From Sulfurisphaera tokodaii str. 7 (GTDB lineage: Archaea > Thermoproteota > Thermoprotei_A > Sulfolobales > Sulfolobaceae): a DNA stretch of 64,000 nt. A program made the translations under genes and the position numbers. Of the stretch, positions 63,716-64,000 are shown piece after piece; the first letter of the stretch is position 1, and each line of letters starts with the position of its first letter. The notes under the pieces are model-generated. The model saw nothing but the letters and a program-made list of their open reading frames with translations. It was not told the DNA's origin and did no database searches. The stretch is taken from positions 1,564,001-1,628,000 of the forward strand of contig NC_003106.2 of the NCBI RefSeq assembly GCF_000011205.1. The letters are read 5' to 3'.

Positions 63716-64000
63716 ATGATTCTCTCTCACCAATCAATTAAAAATTTACTAGGCAAAGTTATTTTAAATTACTCTGAGGAAAATGTCAGAGAAAACGGCT
63801 ATGATTTAAGAATCTGTGGAGATAAATATTACGAGCTAGTTCAAGGTGCCGAATTACCGGAAAAGAAGGCAACATTAAGAGAAATAGAATTTAAAGAAAG
63901 GGCTATCTTAAGCGCAAATCACACTTATTTATTTGAATCTTGTGAAGAATTTAATATGCCAGCAGACTTAGCAGTACTAATAACCTTAAAAAGCACATTA
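63716..64000 (+). CDS. dcd: dCTP deaminase, N-terminal part, cut by window edge
   Basis: An ATG at 63716 opens 95 codons that run to the right edge. The start [14 protein letters not shown] and [16 protein letters not shown] match dCTP deaminase/dUTPase-type proteins, as does [20 protein letters not shown]. Dcd deaminates dCTP to dUTP. The catalytic Glu region lies outside the window. An in-frame ATG at 63692 would add eight residues that the family lacks. It lies 35 bases after the MFS gene. Confidence 0.8.
   Translation, partial: MILSHQSIKNLLGKVILNYSEENVRENGYDLRICGDKYYELVQGAELPEKKATLREIEFKERAILSANHTYLFESCEEFNMPADLAVLITLKSTL

Overview
The window looks like a chromosome segment of a thermoacidophilic crenarchaeon of the order Sulfolobales. 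The DNA is AT-rich with short, often leaderless transcripts (TATA-like boxes about 25-30 bases before the start codon) and frequent GTG/TTG starts. The gene content fits: an XPB helicase with Bax1, DUF929, DUF973 and tandem DUF1059 proteins, a Csa3-type regulator, TrpB2, ISH3- and IS110-type insertion sequences, VapBC and HEPN/MNT pairs. The genus Sulfurisphaera is a guess from general resemblance and was not tested. I found no rRNA, tRNA or CRISPR array.

Layout. 1-5700: the 5' end of trpB2, a coiled-coil protein, a three-gene ATP-grasp/transglutaminase/alpha-E cluster, and a lone molybdenum hydroxylase large subunit. 6100-9580: a toxin-antitoxin and possible defence stretch (VapBC, MNT/HEPN, an AAA ATPase with a small partner). 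9900-16700: two ABC exporters, an anchored surface protein, an amidohydrolase and a Csa3-like CARF regulator. 16790-23570: metallo-beta-lactamase protein, DUF1059 proteins, a double-HTH regulator, a thiol/disulfide pair (DUF929 plus VKOR), a Thr-rich surface protein and a membrane iron-sulfur protein. 23900-30100: an NnrS-like membrane protein with its regulator and palindromic sites, DUF488, a hemerythrin, an amidohydrolase and a candidate C/D box RNA.

30180-33000 is an insertion-sequence graveyard: a TnpB-like fragment, an IS110 fragment and two inverted ISH3-like copies, one with both ends, a 4-base target duplication and a 36-bp perfect palindrome. 33000-36200 carries secreted proteins and a nuclease-like protein with a repeat-built coiled coil. 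36400-45400 is mostly membrane proteins (split HTH-membrane gene, DUF973, amino-acid permease, UPF0126, EamA) and a second double-HTH regulator.

45500-64000: divergent XPB and Bax1, pilin-like surface proteins, pyruvate kinase, a ferritin-like protein, a Trm9-like methyltransferase, an operon of AIR-synthase-like protein, ubiquitin-like sulfur carrier, helical-repeat protein and FAD oxidoreductase, an unrecognised gene with an internal duplication, a GC-rich IS200/IS605-type relic, a second VapBC pair, a persulfide-dioxygenase-like protein, a TrmB regulator, an MFS transporter and the start of dCTP deaminase.

The observations I would check first are the DUF929/VKOR junction (no usable start codon, A-run just before the upstream stop), the ubiquitin-like/FAD operon, the NnrS-like/hemerythrin neighbourhood with its inverted repeats, the 58.8-59.6 kb duplicated gene pair, and the GC-rich TnpB/omega-RNA relic. 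Function assignments come from reading motifs by eye; no database search was run.
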